Shown piece by piece: positions 1 to 5,845 of a stretch of 5,845 nt of DNA. A model generated the notes under the pieces. That model was given only the letters and a program-made list of their open reading frames with translations. It was not told the origin of the DNA and made no database searches. The translations under genes were made by a program, and so were the position numbers. Each line of letters opens with the position of its first letter. The first letter of the stretch is position 1. The stretch covers positions 2,151-7,995 of the forward strand of contig VAXX01000450.1 of assembly GCA_005885115.1 (NCBI GenBank), read 5' to 3'. The stretch is from Actinomycetota bacterium. Lineage in GTDB: Bacteria > Actinomycetota > Actinomycetes > Mycobacteriales > Micromonosporaceae.

Positions 1-576
1 TTCCAGGATCGCCCGCATCAGGTCGAAGTGATGGATGGCGATCTGTACCAGGATCGAATGGTCGAACTCCGGGTGCGCCGACCGGGCGTCGTCGAACCGG
101 CGGAAGCGCCGGAAGTCCACGGCCAGGCCGTGCACCTCGCCGAGCTCGCGTTCCCGGACCAGCCGGCTGACCAGGGTCGTGGCCGGGTCGTAGCGGTAGT
201 TCTGCGATACCGCGAGGGTCAGACCCCGGGCCCGGGCGACCTCGACGGCCTGCCGTGCCTGCGGCAGGGTCACCGTGAACGGCTTCTCGACCAGGACGTG
301 GCGGCCGGCCTCCAGCGCGGCGAGCGCGACCGGGCCGTGCGCGGCGATGGCCACCGTGGCCAGTACCGCGTCGGCGTCGGTCCGCCGTAGGGCCGTTTCC
401 ACCGTGTCGTACACGGCGATGCCATCGAGCAGGCCCACCGCACGGGCCTGCTCGATGGCTGCCGGATCGACATCCACGGCGGCGACGACCTCGATCCCCT
501 CGACGAACGGCAACACGTTGACGGCCCAGTCGCGACCCCACTCGCCCAGGCCCACCTGGATGATCCGGATGGTCAT
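1..576 (-). CDS. Gfo/Idh/MocA family NAD(P)-dependent oxidoreductase, 3' end outside window
   Basis: The first 192 codons of a sugar or cyclitol dehydrogenase of the Gfo/Idh/MocA family are present; the C-terminal half lies beyond the left edge. The protein opens with a Rossmann strand and the nucleotide loop GLGEWG (residues 9-14). An acidic residue at the end of strand 2 (AVDVD, about 33-37) suggests NAD preference. The family's EKP motif is at 97-99; its lysine is catalytic in this family. HHFDLMR (182-188) opens the substrate domain. The ATG overlaps the stop of the binding-protein gene in an ATGA (573-576), and no clear Shine-Dalgarno precedes it, so translation is probably coupled. Last in a cluster with a ThuA-family gene and a sugar transporter, it holds the place of rhizobial ThuB, which oxidises disaccharides to 3-keto forms. 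The family is secure; the substrate is inferred from context only. Confidence 0.93.
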   Translation of the reverse strand, partial: MTIRIIQVGLGEWGRDWAVNVLPFVEGIEVVAAVDVDPAAIEQARAVGLLDGIAVYDTVETALRRTDADAVLATVAIAAHGPVALAALEAGRHVLVEKPFTVTLPQARQAVEVARARGLTLAVSQNYRYDPATTLVSRLVRERELGEVHGLAVDFRRFRRFDDARSAHPEFDHSILVQIAIHHFDLMRAILE

Positions 577-1725
577 GGGTGCAACAACCGCTGCAGACCG
601 GCCACCACGTCCTGGGCGGCCCGCTGCGGGCTCTTCTGCCCGGCGAGCAGGCCGTTCCAGCTCTGGCCGAAGACCTGACGTACGGCGCTGACCTTGGTAC
701 CGAGGCCAGGGTCGGGGTACTCGGTTCCGCTGCGGATGGCCGCCTGGAAGGACTTGACGACCGGATCCTGCATCTCCGGGGCGGCGGACAGGTCCGTACG
801 GTTGGGCACGCTGCCGAAGTCGAGGGCGACCAGACCTCCGTCGTGGCTCAGGACCGTGCTGGTGAGGTACTCCCAGGCGAGCTTTGGGTCGCTGGCGAAC
901 CGGCCGACGCAGAACTCCTCGCCACCCAGGTACACCGTCCCGCCCATCGGCCCCCTCGGCATCGGGGCCACCCCGTACCGGAACTTCGCGTCCGTCTTGG
1001 CTTTGCCCCGCTGCCAGTTGCCGTTGACGCAGAAGACCACGTTGCCCGCGGTGAACCGCGGAAAGGACGTCACCTGGTTCCAGGTGGCGACGTCCGCGGG
1101 CAGGTAACCGGCCCGCAGCCAGCCGGTGAACAGCTCGAAGGTCTGTTGCAGCGGTGCCACGTCCGGATGCAGGTAGTCGAAGCCGAAGCCGGAGTAGAAC
1201 GGCCTGGCCTGCCACTCGGCGTCGAGGTTCGCGTCCCCGGCGATCGCCAGCCCGACGTATCCGGCCTGCTTGACCTTTGCCAGCGCCGCGCCCAGCTCAT
1301 CGAACGTGACGGGCGGGGTGATCGACAGCTTGTCGAGGATGTCAGCGTTGTACCAGAGCCCGATGAGGTTGGAGTACGGCTTCACCGAGTAGACCTTTCC
1401 GTTGCGCCTCCCCACCGCGCCGGCCGGGAACTTCGACCGGTCGGACCAGCTGTCCCAGTACGTGGTGAGGTCGGTGACGACCCCGGCCGGGACGAGCTGG
1501 TCGAGGTCACCGCTCGACTCGAAGGCATCCGGCCCGGTCCTGCTCGCGGCCGACCCGATGACCTTCCCGGTCATCTGATCGGAGGGTACGAAGATCTTCT
1601 GTACCCGCCCGCCCGGAACGGCCTTCGGAAACAGCGCGAACCACTTGTCCTCGGCCGCCCGCGACCGCCGTACCGGCACCGAGCGCCGTCATCTTCAGCA
1701 ACGATCGCCGTGAGTATGTGTACAT
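573..1725 (-). pseudogene. ABC transporter family 1 extracellular sugar-binding protein, frameshifted with lost N-terminal segment
   Basis: This is the substrate-capturing subunit of a CUT1-type sugar ABC importer. The start at 1725 has a strong Shine-Dalgarno (AGGGAGGT, 7-base spacer) and gives a Tat-type signal peptide: SRRSLLK at residues 5-11, then a small hydrophobic stretch ending about residue 22. From there the matching protein continues in another frame, as AAEDKWFALFPKAV and onward to the stop at 573, with typical family features such as SAASRTGPDAF, WYNADILDKL and VNGNWQRGK. Residues normally found between (end of signal, lipobox cysteine, linker, first beta strand) are absent. The loss is therefore probably an internal deletion of 3n+2 bases near 1652-1662, not a one-base slip. 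The second frame alone is open from a GTG at 1679 (368 aa), but that product would lack an export signal. True mutation or assembly error is unresolved. The stop overlaps the next ATG. Confidence 0.85.
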
Positions 1726-1732
1726 CCTGCTT

Positions 1733-1740
1733 ACCTCCCT
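1733..1740 (-). promoter_or_regulatory. Ribosome binding site of the sugar-binding protein gene
   Basis: On the minus strand this reads AGGGAGGT, followed by 7 bases and the ATG at 1725. It is the strongest Shine-Dalgarno in the window and lies in the 28-bp gap after the MalG-type gene. It decides the start at 1725 over the downstream GTG at 1679, and so shows that the Tat signal peptide belongs to the gene even though the rest of the protein is in another frame. A stronger site here than for the permeases fits the usual excess of binding protein over membrane subunits. Confidence 0.85.
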
Positions 1741-1753
1741 GGCCGTCTTGGCA

Positions 1754-2560
1754 TCACTTTCCTGTACCAGCCGAAAGACCCCGGACCACGGACCGCTGGC
1801 CGAGGGCGAACACCGCGATCGCGGGAACCGAGGCCATCACCGAGGCCGCCATGAGCGCCGGCCAGTCGATTCCGTACTGCGTGACCTGCAGCGCGAGGGT
1901 CGCGCTCAACGTGTACTTCCCCGGGTCGGAGAGGAAGCTGATCGAGTAGAGGAATTCGCCACTGGTGATGATGAACAGCAGGGTCGCCACCGCCATCGCG
2001 CCGTTCCTGGTGACCGGCAGGACGATGCGGACGAAGATGGCCACCGCCGAGGCACCGTCCACGGCCGCCGACTCCTCGATCTCCCGGGGCACCGCCCGGA
2101 AGAACGGGCGCAGCACCAGGACCGCGAACGGCAGCAGCATCGCGGTGTCGGCGACGATGAGGCCGGAGTAGCCGCCGAGCAGGCCCCACTGGCCGAGGAC
2201 CCGGAACAGCGGGATCAGGGTGGAGGTCTGCGGCACCATCTGGAGCACGATGAGCAGCGCGAGCAGCGCGGGAACCAGCATCGAGACCGAGCGGCTCAGC
2301 CCGTACGCGGCCGGCAGGGCCAGCAGCAGGCAGACGGCGGTGGTACCACCGGCCACGATGAACGTACTCAGGGCGGCGTGGCCGATGCCCTGCCGGAGCA
2401 CCGTGGCGTAGGCCGAGAGGCTGGGCCGGAAAGCGAGCGCGGCCGGGTGCGCGAAGATGTCCTGGGTGGACTTCAGCGAGGTCGCCAGCAGCCAGTACAC
2501 CGGCAGGGCGTACGCGAGGAAAAGGGTAAGTACCACGAGCCTGCGGGGCAGCGACCTCAT
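1754..2560 (-). CDS. Carbohydrate ABC transporter permease, MalG type (CUT1)
   Basis: This 268-residue inner-membrane subunit of a sugar importer is of normal length for MalG-like permeases. It begins with a short basic N-terminus and a membrane segment (about 8-28), followed by the usual SLKSTQDIF loop. Further hydrophobic segments lie near 63-87, 94-110, 131-152, 185-207 and 233-254, giving six in all. The EAA loop that docks on the ATPase runs from E163 through G169 to LP at 181-182 (ESAAVDG then IVLP). The ATG forms an ATGA overlap with the stop of the MalF-type gene and has no good Shine-Dalgarno of its own, so translational coupling is likely. It pairs with the MalF-type subunit to form the channel. 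No frame damage is seen. The assignment is firm; the transported sugar cannot be read from the sequence. Confidence 0.95.
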   Translation of the reverse strand: MRSLPRRLVVLTLFLAYALPVYWLLATSLKSTQDIFAHPAALAFRPSLSAYATVLRQGIGHAALSTFIVAGGTTAVCLLLALPAAYGLSRSVSMLVPALLALLIVLQMVPQTSTLIPLFRVLGQWGLLGGYSGLIVADTAMLLPFAVLVLRPFFRAVPREIEESAAVDGASAVAIFVRIVLPVTRNGAMAVATLLFIITSGEFLYSISFLSDPGKYTLSATLALQVTQYGIDWPALMAASVMASVPAIAVFALGQRSVVRGLSAGTGK

Positions 2561-3519
2561 GGCGTCGCCCGCTGCCGACCGGTGACCGCGTACATGGCGG
2601 CGAACACGAGGACCAGGGCGAGGGAGAACACCGCCGTGGCCGCGCCGACCCCGAACTGGAACCCCTGGACCGCCTGCCGGTACGCGAGGAAGGGCAGCGT
2701 GCTCGTGGCGGTGCCCGGCCCCCCACTGGTCATCACGTAGATGAGGTCGAAGCTGCGGAAGCCGTTCACCACCAGGAGGATCGCGAGTACGGACAGGGTG
2801 GGCCGGAGATGCGGCATGATCACGTACCAGAACTGGCCGACCGCTCCGGCGCCGTCGAGCGCGGCGGCCTCCGACTGGTCCTGGGGTACGTCCAGGAGGG
2901 CGGCGCGCATCACGAGCGTCGAGAACGGCAGGACCATCCAGGCGTTCACCAACGACAGCGCGAGCAGCGCCAGGTGACTGTTGACCAGCCAGGGAACCGG
3001 CGCTGCCACGATGTGCAGCCGGACCAGTAACGCGTTGACCGGACCGTCCTGGGTGAGCAGGAACCGCCAGAGGTTCCCGACGACGACCCCGGGCAGCGCC
3101 CAGACGAACACCATGAAACTCAGCGCCACCCTGGTCGCCCAGCTGTCGACCCGCATCGACAAGGCCGCCACGGTCCCGCAGGCGAGGTTCACCACGAGGG
3201 CGACCGCCACGAGTACGACCGTGTGGGCGAGCGCTTCGGAGAAGTCCGGTACGCCGATGGTGGCCCGGAAGTTCCGCAGTCCGGCCGAGGGCCATGCGGA
3301 GAGGATGTCGGCGCTGGAGACGTCGCTGAAGGACATCACGAGGAGCTGGTAGAGCGGGTAGCACGCGAAGACCAGCAGGTATCCCAGGCTAGGGAGCACA
3401 AAGATGTCGGGTACCCCGTGTTGCCGCAGCCGGTGCACGCGTCGTCCGAGCGGGCCGGGACCGGGGCCCGCTCTTGGCAGTGGGGAGATGCCAGAACGGT
3501 TGGCCTTGCGGATCACCAT
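2557..3519 (-). CDS. Carbohydrate ABC transporter permease, MalF type (CUT1)
   Basis: This 320-residue permease is the partner of the MalG-type protein. A proline- and arginine-rich cytoplasmic N-terminus (about 1-36) precedes the first membrane segment (DIFVLPSLGYLLVFACYPL, about 38-56). Further segments lie near 98-120, 131-157, 181-204, 241-258 and 289-312. The EAA loop is complete: EAAALDG at 217-223 and MP at 235-236. The MTSGGPGTATSTL stretch (263-275) is typical of MalF-like subunits. I chose the ATG at 3519 because TGAGGT lies 8 bases upstream and because the protein then begins in the usual way. The frame stays open for another 860 bases upstream, but that stretch is antisense or out of frame to thuA and shows no homology. 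The gene follows thuA after 97 bp and overlaps the MalG gene by 4 bp. Confidence 0.95.
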   Translation of the reverse strand: MVIRKANRSGISPLPRAGPGPGPLGRRVHRLRQHGVPDIFVLPSLGYLLVFACYPLYQLLVMSFSDVSSADILSAWPSAGLRNFRATIGVPDFSEALAHTVVLVAVALVVNLACGTVAALSMRVDSWATRVALSFMVFVWALPGVVVGNLWRFLLTQDGPVNALLVRLHIVAAPVPWLVNSHLALLALSLVNAWMVLPFSTLVMRAALLDVPQDQSEAAALDGAGAVGQFWYVIMPHLRPTLSVLAILLVVNGFRSFDLIYVMTSGGPGTATSTLPFLAYRQAVQGFQFGVGAATAVFSLALVLVFAAMYAVTGRQRATP

Positions 3520-3527
3520 CGTTCGGG

Positions 3528-3533
3528 ACCTCA
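3528..3533 (-). promoter_or_regulatory. Ribosome binding site of the MalF-type permease gene
   Basis: TGAGGT on the minus strand, 8 bases before the ATG at 3519. It fixes the start of the permease inside a frame that stays open far upstream. The match to anti-Shine-Dalgarno is moderate. Confidence 0.6.
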
Positions 3534-3616
3534 GGCCCGACACGTCGAGGATGCTACGCCCGGATGCGGGGGTGGAGCGGGTCGCCGGTCGAGCGTGATT
3601 TAACTGAGACGTGGCA

Positions 3617-4298
3617 TTATCGATTTTCGAACCAGCCGGTTTCCCGGGCCGGCCAGGCGTCGGTGGCGAACGCATGCGGTTGCGGAGCACACCACAGGAC
3701 CGCGTTGGCCAGTATCCGTTGTATCTCGGCCTGATGATAGATCGGGTGCTCCTCATGTCCGGGGCTGAAATAGAAAACCCGGCCCAGGCCCCGGGACCAG
3801 CACATTCCGCTGCGCATGATTTCGCCACCGGTGAATGAGCTGACGAATACCAGAGAATCCGGCTCCGGTACCTCGAAGAATTCGCCGTACATCTCGTCCA
3901 CCGGGATGCCGCTACATGAACGTGCAGCGGGTACCCATGAGGCCGCGGAACGCCTTGGACAGGCTGCCACTGTGCAGAACGATCAGGCCCATGCCGTCGA
4001 GCACCCGGTGACGCACCCGCTCGGCGGCCTCGTCGTCGATCCGGTCGTCGATCAGATGGCTCCACCAGATGAGGACGTCGGTCGCGTTGAGGCGATCGGC
4101 GTCCAGGCCCTGATGTGGATCGTGGAACGTCGCCGTAGTGGCCGGCACGTCGGGGCGGAGAATCCGCCGGAGCGCTTCGGCAATTGTTTCGTGCATCGTG
4201 GCCGGATAGATTTCCCGGACCGCCGGATTGGATTGGTCCTCGACATGTTCGGCCCACACCAGAACGTGTACCGGCTCTGCCGTCTCCTGGCTCGTCAT
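3617..4298 (-). pseudogene. ThuA-like (trehalose utilization) protein, frameshifted with lost central segment
   Basis: ThuA-family proteins have a class I glutamine-amidotransferase-like fold; rhizobial ThuA acts with the oxidoreductase ThuB in making 3-keto derivatives of trehalose-type disaccharides. The N-terminal part (4298 to 3912, 128 residues, ended by TAG) shows VHVLVWAEH, the NPAVREIYP stretch, WWSH (78-81), GMGLIVLHSG (102-111) and LMGT (120-123). The C-terminal part lies in another frame down to the TAA at 3617: EMYGEFFEVPEPDSLVF, FTGGEIMRSG, FYFSPGHEEHP, ILANAVLW and a closing GWFE. Family members carry roughly 30 residues between these parts, including a tryptophan-rich strand and a HPI motif, which are missing here. 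A net deletion of 3n+2 bases near 3909-3920 explains this; an imperfect inverted repeat sits on the break. The gene heads the operon and probably has a leaderless start. TAA stop, ATA, AAT and CAA codons are looser than in the genes to its right. Confidence 0.88.
3909..3930. repeat. Imperfect inverted repeat at the thuA frame break
   Basis: The arms CCGCTACA (3909-3916) and TGCAGCGG (3923-3930) match at 7 of 8 positions around a 6-base loop. It lies exactly where ThuA homology leaves one frame and resumes in another, and contains the TAG that closes the N-terminal part. It could be a hairpin that promoted a deletion or a sequencing dropout, or it could be chance in GC-rich DNA. Confidence 0.4.
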
Positions 4299-4310
4299 GC
4301 CTATACGATA
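4299..4310 (-). promoter_or_regulatory. Candidate leaderless promoter (-10) of the thuA-led operon
   Basis: On the minus strand TATCGT (4310-4305) is followed by six bases, ATAGGC, and then the ATG at 4298. A TANNNT hexamer six bases before the start codon is the arrangement expected of a leaderless actinobacterial transcript that begins at the A of ATG. No Shine-Dalgarno is seen before this ATG, which agrees. I see no convincing -35 box at the usual distance. This is inference from spacing; a longer leader from another site is possible. Confidence 0.45.
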
Positions 4311-4370
4311 GACACGTCCGACGCTCTCCACGACCACCCCGAAGTGCCGTAATACGTCGTGGGCTATCGT
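4305..4370. repeat. Inverted repeats in the divergent intergenic region
   Basis: The 78-bp gap between the thuA and DUF2461 starts holds a mirrored pair, ACGATAG (4305-4311) and CTATCGT (4364-4370), both arms extending to a CGTG on the inner side with one base of slippage. Nested inside is a second pair, CCACGAC (4328-4334) and GTCGTGG (4356-4362), around a 21-base spacer, and a small CGTAATACG palindrome (4348-4356). The outer arms coincide with the two candidate -10 boxes. The inner pairs could be a regulator site but are short enough to occur by chance. Confidence 0.4.
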
Positions 4371-4376
4371 CTGGAC
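4365..4376 (+). promoter_or_regulatory. Candidate leaderless promoter (-10) of the DUF2461 gene
   Basis: TATCGT (4365-4370) followed by CTGGAC and the ATG at 4377. The hexamer and the six-base spacing equal those of the divergent thuA start. This favours the ATG at 4377 over the in-frame GTG at 4359, which would place the hexamer inside the coding region. No -35 box of the TTGAC type is visible. Confidence 0.45.
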
Positions 4377-5024
4377 ATGGCATTTCGTGGCTGGCCGGCC
4401 GAGGCCCTGGAATTCTATGAGGGGCTGGCCGCCGACAACTCCAAGGCGTACTGGACCGATCACAAGTCGGTGTACGAGCAGTGCGTGTACGCGCCGATGG
4501 TGGAGCTGCTCGCCGAACTGGCCGACGAGTTCGGCCCCGGGAAGATCTTCCGCCCGTACCGGGACGTCCGGTTCAGCGCGGACAAGACGCCGTACAAGAC
4601 CGCCATCGGCGCCTCGCTGGAGCGCGGTGGCTACGTCCAGCTCTCCGCCGAGGGACTCGCGGCAGGCAGCGGCATGTACCACCTGATGCCCGACCAGTTG
4701 GAGCGGTTCCGGGCGGCGATCGCCGACGACAAGACCGGCACCGAGCTGGCCGACCTGATCGGGCAGGTCCGCCGCAAGGGCATCGACGTCGCCGCGCACG
4801 ACACGCTCAAGACCGTCCCGCGCGGGTACCCCCGGGACCATCCGCGGGCCGACCTGTTGCGCCACAAGGGCCTGATCACCTGGCAGCAGTGGCCGGTCGG
4901 GAAGTGGCTGGGCACCGCCGCGGCCAAGCAGCGGGTGGTCGACTTCCTGCACACCAGCCAGCCGATCGGCGCCTGGCTGGCCACCCACGTCGGCGAGTCC
5001 ACCCAGCCGGCCCCGCGGCGCTGA
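4377..5024 (+). CDS. DUF2461 (TIGR02453) family protein of unknown function
   Basis: A complete 215-residue protein of normal length for the DUF2461 family, which is widespread and has no established function. Typical blocks are an N-terminal [18 protein letters not shown] (13-30), then [21 protein letters not shown] (59-79), the [17 protein letters not shown] stretch (96-112), and [12 protein letters not shown] (155-166). No signal peptide or membrane segment is visible, so it is probably cytosolic. The ATG at 4377 is preferred: the protein then begins [17 protein letters not shown] as in relatives, and a TATCGT box sits six bases upstream. A GTG at 4359 would add six residues. It is divergent from the sugar operon and 61 bp before the helicase gene in the same direction, possibly co-transcribed. 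Codon third positions are almost all G or C, unlike thuA. Confidence 0.93.
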   Translation: MAFRGWPAEALEFYEGLAADNSKAYWTDHKSVYEQCVYAPMVELLAELADEFGPGKIFRPYRDVRFSADKTPYKTAIGASLERGGYVQLSAEGLAAGSGMYHLMPDQLERFRAAIADDKTGTELADLIGQVRRKGIDVAAHDTLKTVPRGYPRDHPRADLLRHKGLITWQQWPVGKWLGTAAAKQRVVDFLHTSQPIGAWLATHVGESTQPAPRR

Positions 5025-5069
5025 ACCGGCAAGCGCGGGTAATCAGCGGCCGTCCGCGCCGTGGCTGCA

Positions 5070-5075
5070 TATCCT
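5070..5075 (+). promoter_or_regulatory. Possible -10 box for the hrpA start
   Basis: TATCCT, ten bases before the ATG at 5086, would place transcription start about four bases before the codon, giving a nearly leaderless message. The 61-bp gap (5025-5085) shows no Shine-Dalgarno and no convincing terminator, so read-through from the DUF2461 gene is equally possible. Confidence 0.28.
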
Positions 5076-5085
5076 TGCCGCTGAC

Positions 5086-5845
5086 ATGGCACCGTCGCCG
5101 GGGGTATCCGAGCGGGACAGGCTGCGCGAGCGCCTGCCCGGCCTGACGCTGCGCGACGAGCACCGGCTGCGGCGGCTGCTCGACCGGCCGGGTGACCCCG
5201 CCGGGCTGGTCCCCGAGATCGAGGCCGCCGAGCAGCGGGTCGCCGCGCGGCGCGCCGCGGTACCGGAGATCCGCTACCCCGACGAGCTGCCGATCACCGC
5301 GCGGGTCGAGGACATCCGGACGGCCATCCGCGATCACCCGGTGGTGATCGTCGCGGGGGAGACCGGCTCGGGCAAGACCACCCAGCTCCCCAAGATCTGC
5401 CTTGAGCTCGGGCGCGGCGTCCGCGGGCTGATCGGCCACACCCAACCGCGCCGGCTCGCCGCCCGCACGGTCGCGGAGCGGATCGCGCAGGAGGTCGGCC
5501 AGCGGCTGGGGGACAGCGTCGGCTACCAGGTCCGGTTCACCGCCCAGGTGGGCGAGCGGACGCTGGTGAAACTCATGACCGACGGCATCCTCCTGGCCGA
5601 GATCGGCCAGGACCGGATGCTGCGCCGCTACGACACCCTGATCATCGACGAGGCGCACGAGCGCAGCCTCAACATCGACTTCATTCTCGGGTACGTCAGG
5701 CAGCTGCTCCCGCGCCGGCCCGACCTCAAGGTCGTGATCACGTCCGCGACCATCGACCCGGACCGCTTCTCCCGGCACTTCGACAACGCTCCGGTCATCG
5801 AGGTATCGGGGCGGACGTACCCGGTGGAGCTGCGGTACCGACCCG
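5086..5845 (+). CDS. hrpA: ATP-dependent RNA helicase HrpA (DEAH box), 5' part
   Basis: The first 253 residues of a bacterial HrpA-type DEAH/RHA helicase, a large protein (usually about 1300 residues) that unwinds or remodels RNA with ATP; E. coli HrpA has been linked to mRNA processing and ribosome rescue. The N-terminus (1-60) is charged and helical, with the [15 protein letters not shown] stretch usual in actinobacterial members (here [11 protein letters not shown], 50-60). Helicase motif I is [10 protein letters not shown] (91-100), motif Ia TQPRRLAA (119-126), Ib TDGILL (165-170), motif II DEAH (188-191), and motif III SAT (220-222). The DEAH rather than DEAD form, with the [13 protein letters not shown] that follows, points to HrpA. 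The start at 5086 gives the expected N-terminal length; no Shine-Dalgarno precedes it. The rest lies beyond the right edge. No damage is seen in the visible part. Confidence 0.95.
   Translation, partial: MAPSPGVSERDRLRERLPGLTLRDEHRLRRLLDRPGDPAGLVPEIEAAEQRVAARRAAVPEIRYPDELPITARVEDIRTAIRDHPVVIVAGETGSGKTTQLPKICLELGRGVRGLIGHTQPRRLAARTVAERIAQEVGQRLGDSVGYQVRFTAQVGERTLVKLMTDGILLAEIGQDRMLRRYDTLIIDEAHERSLNIDFILGYVRQLLPRRPDLKVVITSATIDPDRFSRHFDNAPVIEVSGRTYPVELRYRP

Noticed and set aside
579..1949. 456-codon open frame on the plus strand
   Set aside because: It lies antisense to the binding protein and part of the MalG-type gene and has the arginine/glycine/glutamate-rich, motif-free composition of a GC-driven shadow frame.
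1718..2740. 340-codon plus-strand frame and a 331-codon minus-strand frame (1731-2726) over the permeases
   Set aside because: Both overlap the MalG-type gene, whose EAA loop and membrane segments are clear. These frames are rich in R, G, H, Q and P and have no recognisable domain.
3551..3556. TAGCAT (minus strand) as a -10 box for the MalF-type gene in the 97-bp gap after thuA
   Set aside because: The distance to the RBS would suit a promoter, but no -35 is recognisable and one TANNNT hexamer in 97 bp is expected by chance. The small CGAC-AC-GTCG repeat at 3538-3547 is likewise too short to call an operator.
3520..4383. N-terminal extension of the MalF frame, open to 4383
   Set aside because: The extension overlaps thuA out of frame, shows no homology, and a Shine-Dalgarno supports the start at 3519.
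4299..4988. Upstream extension of the thuA frame across the DUF2461 gene, and a 300-codon minus frame at 4876-5778
   Set aside because: Both are antisense to well-supported genes (DUF2461 and hrpA). ThuA homology starts only at about 4290.
5006..5057. Terminator after the DUF2461 gene (GCCGG/CCGGC and GCGG/CCGC pairs)
   Set aside because: Stems are only 4-5 bp, the first has a 15-base loop, one arm is in the coding region, and no T-run follows.
1..5845. Mobile elements, CRISPR arrays, tRNA or rRNA genes
   Set aside because: No transposase or integrase motifs, no repeated spacers, no long direct repeats and no RNA gene signatures were seen on either strand.

Overview
The window is high-GC DNA from an actinomycete. 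The signs are strong G/C bias at third codon positions, long open antisense frames, and GGAGG-type or absent ribosome binding sites. The family is not certain; Micromonosporaceae is a guess from codon style only.

Left three quarters (1-4298, minus strand): one five-gene carbohydrate cluster, transcribed right to left. In transcription order it holds a ThuA-family protein, a MalF-type permease, a MalG-type permease, a Tat-exported family 1 solute-binding protein, and a Gfo/Idh/MocA oxidoreductase that runs off the left edge. Three of the four junctions are tight: two 4-bp ATGA overlaps and one 28-bp gap with a strong Shine-Dalgarno. The thuA-malF gap is 97 bp. The set matches the known rhizobial thuEFGKAB operon (transporter plus ThuA and the oxidoreductase ThuB, which make 3-keto derivatives of trehalose-type disaccharides), but the ATPase gene is absent. 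An ATPase encoded elsewhere, like MsiK of streptomycetes, would have to power it.

Two of the five genes are broken as sequenced. The binding-protein gene starts well (strong RBS, SRRSLLK Tat motif) but changes frame near 1655 and lacks the lipobox and first beta strand. The thuA gene changes frame near 3909-3920 and lacks about 30 conserved central residues. Both look like internal deletions rather than single-base slips. They may be real decay or assembly errors; the sequence alone cannot decide.

Right quarter (4299-5845, plus strand): a divergent DUF2461 gene of unknown function, then the first 253 codons of an HrpA-type DEAH-box RNA helicase. These have stricter high-GC codon use and look like core genes. 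The 78-bp divergent gap between thuA and the DUF2461 gene holds a mirrored pair of candidate leaderless promoters, each reading TATCGT, six bases, ATG.

I found no mobile element, CRISPR array, tRNA or rRNA. No new kind of system is evident; the points most worth checking are the two matched gene lesions and the mirrored leaderless promoters.
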